From Mauremys mutica (Eukaryota > Chordata > Testudines > Geoemydidae): 64,000 nt of DNA. This document shows, one piece after another, positions 62,438 to 64,000 of this stretch. A program made the position numbers and the translations under genes. Each line of letters starts with the position of its first letter. The first letter of the stretch is position 1. A model generated the notes under the pieces. That model was not told where the DNA came from. It was given only the letters and a program-made list of their open reading frames with translations, and searched no databases. The stretch spans positions 108,849,222-108,913,221 of the forward strand of contig NC_059075.1 of the NCBI RefSeq assembly GCF_020497125.1. The letters run 5' to 3'.

Positions 62438-64000
62438 ACACTCTTGCACTACCAAATGAAATTCAATTGGCTGAATCGGGGTAGGCATAGGACTGAATAG
62501 TTTTCTTGTAGATGACAAGGCTAGCTCAAACAACTAATCAGCCAGAGATTGCCTCAAACAGGACCACATCATAAGATAATTGGGTTGTGTTTAGCTATTA
62601 AAGATGACCTTTTCTTGTTCCTTAGAATTCTTTCCTCACTACAGACTGTTTTTAAATCTACAACTTTCCTTGCCTTCCCCTCTCCTGCGCAATAAGTTAC
62701 TATATTAAGATGAATTGATAACCAGCTGTAAACAGATTTAAGTGTGTTCATACAGGGTTTGCACTCGTTTAGTTAAATGTAAAATGTAAGACAATGTAAA
62801 GCCCTGTATCTCTTGTGCCATAATTCTTGTACATACAAGGATGTCAGGTACCTTCTCATAAGAAATGCACCAGACCTCGGGTAGCAACTCATATGGGCCT
62901 TGGTCATGAAAAGCCATCTGCTTTGTAAAATCACTTTGCTTCCCTCCATGCTTTCCCTTCTGGGAGTTAGACATTTGCAAAGGGGGATTTAAAAAGCTCA
63001 TATGAAGTTGCGATTAACATCTCTGCAAGCATTTGAAAATAGTTTATATATCCAGGAGATGAAATGTGAAGAAAGGTTCAGTGGCTTTTTTTTCACAGAT
63101 CACTTGTGCCAATGACTTGTTTGTACCTTTCCTGAGGATTTCATACTAAGGGTATATTCATTACATATCTTGTCAAAAGGGTGTGAAAACCCTCTCTCCT
63201 TTATTTCTAGCTTATGTGCCTAATGCCAAGAGAGAAACTTTTACCAGATCAGAGTTGTTGATTTGCCATCACTCTTATTTACCTCTCCAGCCTTCTATTT
63301 GTATTGCTTGTTACTTAATACATCTGGTCAAGGGACCTAAATATTTAATTTGAAGGAACAGCCTTATTTTAAAGATGTTCAGCGGTTATTTACCACAATC
63401 CTCCCCCTAAAAATGAATGTGTGCTGAACACTTGTGTAAATCCTACCTGCACGTGGAAATCTCTTAAAAGGCATAATTAATGAATGAACAAATCTGATAT
63501 ATAAATAAAACTTAAATCTTTTTTTGCAGATCAGACCAATTTAATGTGGATATTTTGTGTTGGTGTATTTTAAACTACACTTATGTTAGTACCCAAAATG
63601 ATGAGAACTACAGCAAGAATTTACAACGAATTCATGTGTAAAGATATTGCAGTAGTTGTAGCTCGTAATAATAACTTTGGGTGACTTCAGTTCTTGTCAT
63701 CATACCCATGAGGGAAAGATTCATAAGTGAATATCTAATAGGAGAATTTGGTGGTCTTTCCTTGTGTGTTTATAAAACCAAGATGTCTTGTAATAGGAGC
63801 AAAGGAGAGCTGTGGACCCTGTTGGGAATGTTAGTGGGGGATTAACAAAAGCCTTGTAGCTATGGAGTTAAGCTGGGTTTGTGTTTCCAATGCCAATGAC
63901 ATCTTGATTTATGCATACTGAGAATGTGTGGGGTTTTTTACACACAGAAGCAATAGGAAATAAGTTAACCTGCTTAAAGTCTATATTTCCTGCAGGGCTA
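62438..64000 (+). other. Intron 1 to window end, nothing recognised
   Basis: AT-rich DNA without recognised repeats or exons. No MOB2 exon 2 (K-S-K-A-K-P-type start) is seen. Confidence 0.4.

Overview
The window looks like non-coding, repeat-dense vertebrate DNA, most probably from a turtle. The evidence is the repeat set: CR1-clade LINEs and L3-like tails, MIR and tRNA-derived SINEs, Penelope-like elements with hammerhead motifs, several PIF/Harbinger families, many hAT copies and a retroviral solo LTR. Together these fit a sauropsid, and the particular Harbinger and Penelope families are ones I associate with turtles. The species call is inference. No bacterial-type genes, operons or CRISPR arrays are present.

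Layout. 1-13 kb: intergenic DNA with MIR, CR1 and L3 fragments, a (CA)n tract, a pogo-like DNA transposon (4118-5480) invaded by a fold-back Penelope-like element, two hAT copies (one inside a CR1), and a 1 kb element at 11718-12759. 13.3-15.8 kb: a long 5'-truncated CR1 with an almost complete reverse transcriptase. 16.2-16.8 kb: a hAT MITE at the centre of a larger inverted duplication. 17-30 kb: mostly unrecognised sequence with a Harbinger MITE (23551-24346), L3 tails, a 5S-rRNA-derived fragment and small palindromes. 30.0-34.2 kb: a 4180-bp Harbinger with both standard genes (DDE nuclease on +, two-exon trihelix/Myb-like protein on -), a small extra ORF, and several disabling lesions; a second Harbinger MITE abuts it. 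34.5-43.8 kb: intergenic DNA with one clear solo LTR, one probable LTR, five hAT copies, two Penelope relics and a triple-hairpin Harbinger MITE.

43.85-44.45 kb is a CpG-rich promoter with ZNF143-, ETS- and Sp1-like sites. It leads into a short first coding exon, M-D-W-L-M-G, followed by a consensus splice donor. This matches the start of MOB2, an NDR-kinase co-regulator. It is the only host gene I can support; the rest of the window would be its first intron. That intron carries its own insertions: Harbinger MITEs, a Penelope element with an intact hammerhead core, a rare non-CR1 LINE relic, two adjacent hAT elements with GC-rich minisatellites, and a triple-nested LINE/LINE/MITE stack at 59.5-61.6 kb.

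In many cases both ends and the target-site duplication are visible, so the insertion order can be read directly. Stretches listed as unrecognised may hold conserved regulatory DNA, which a single sequence cannot show.
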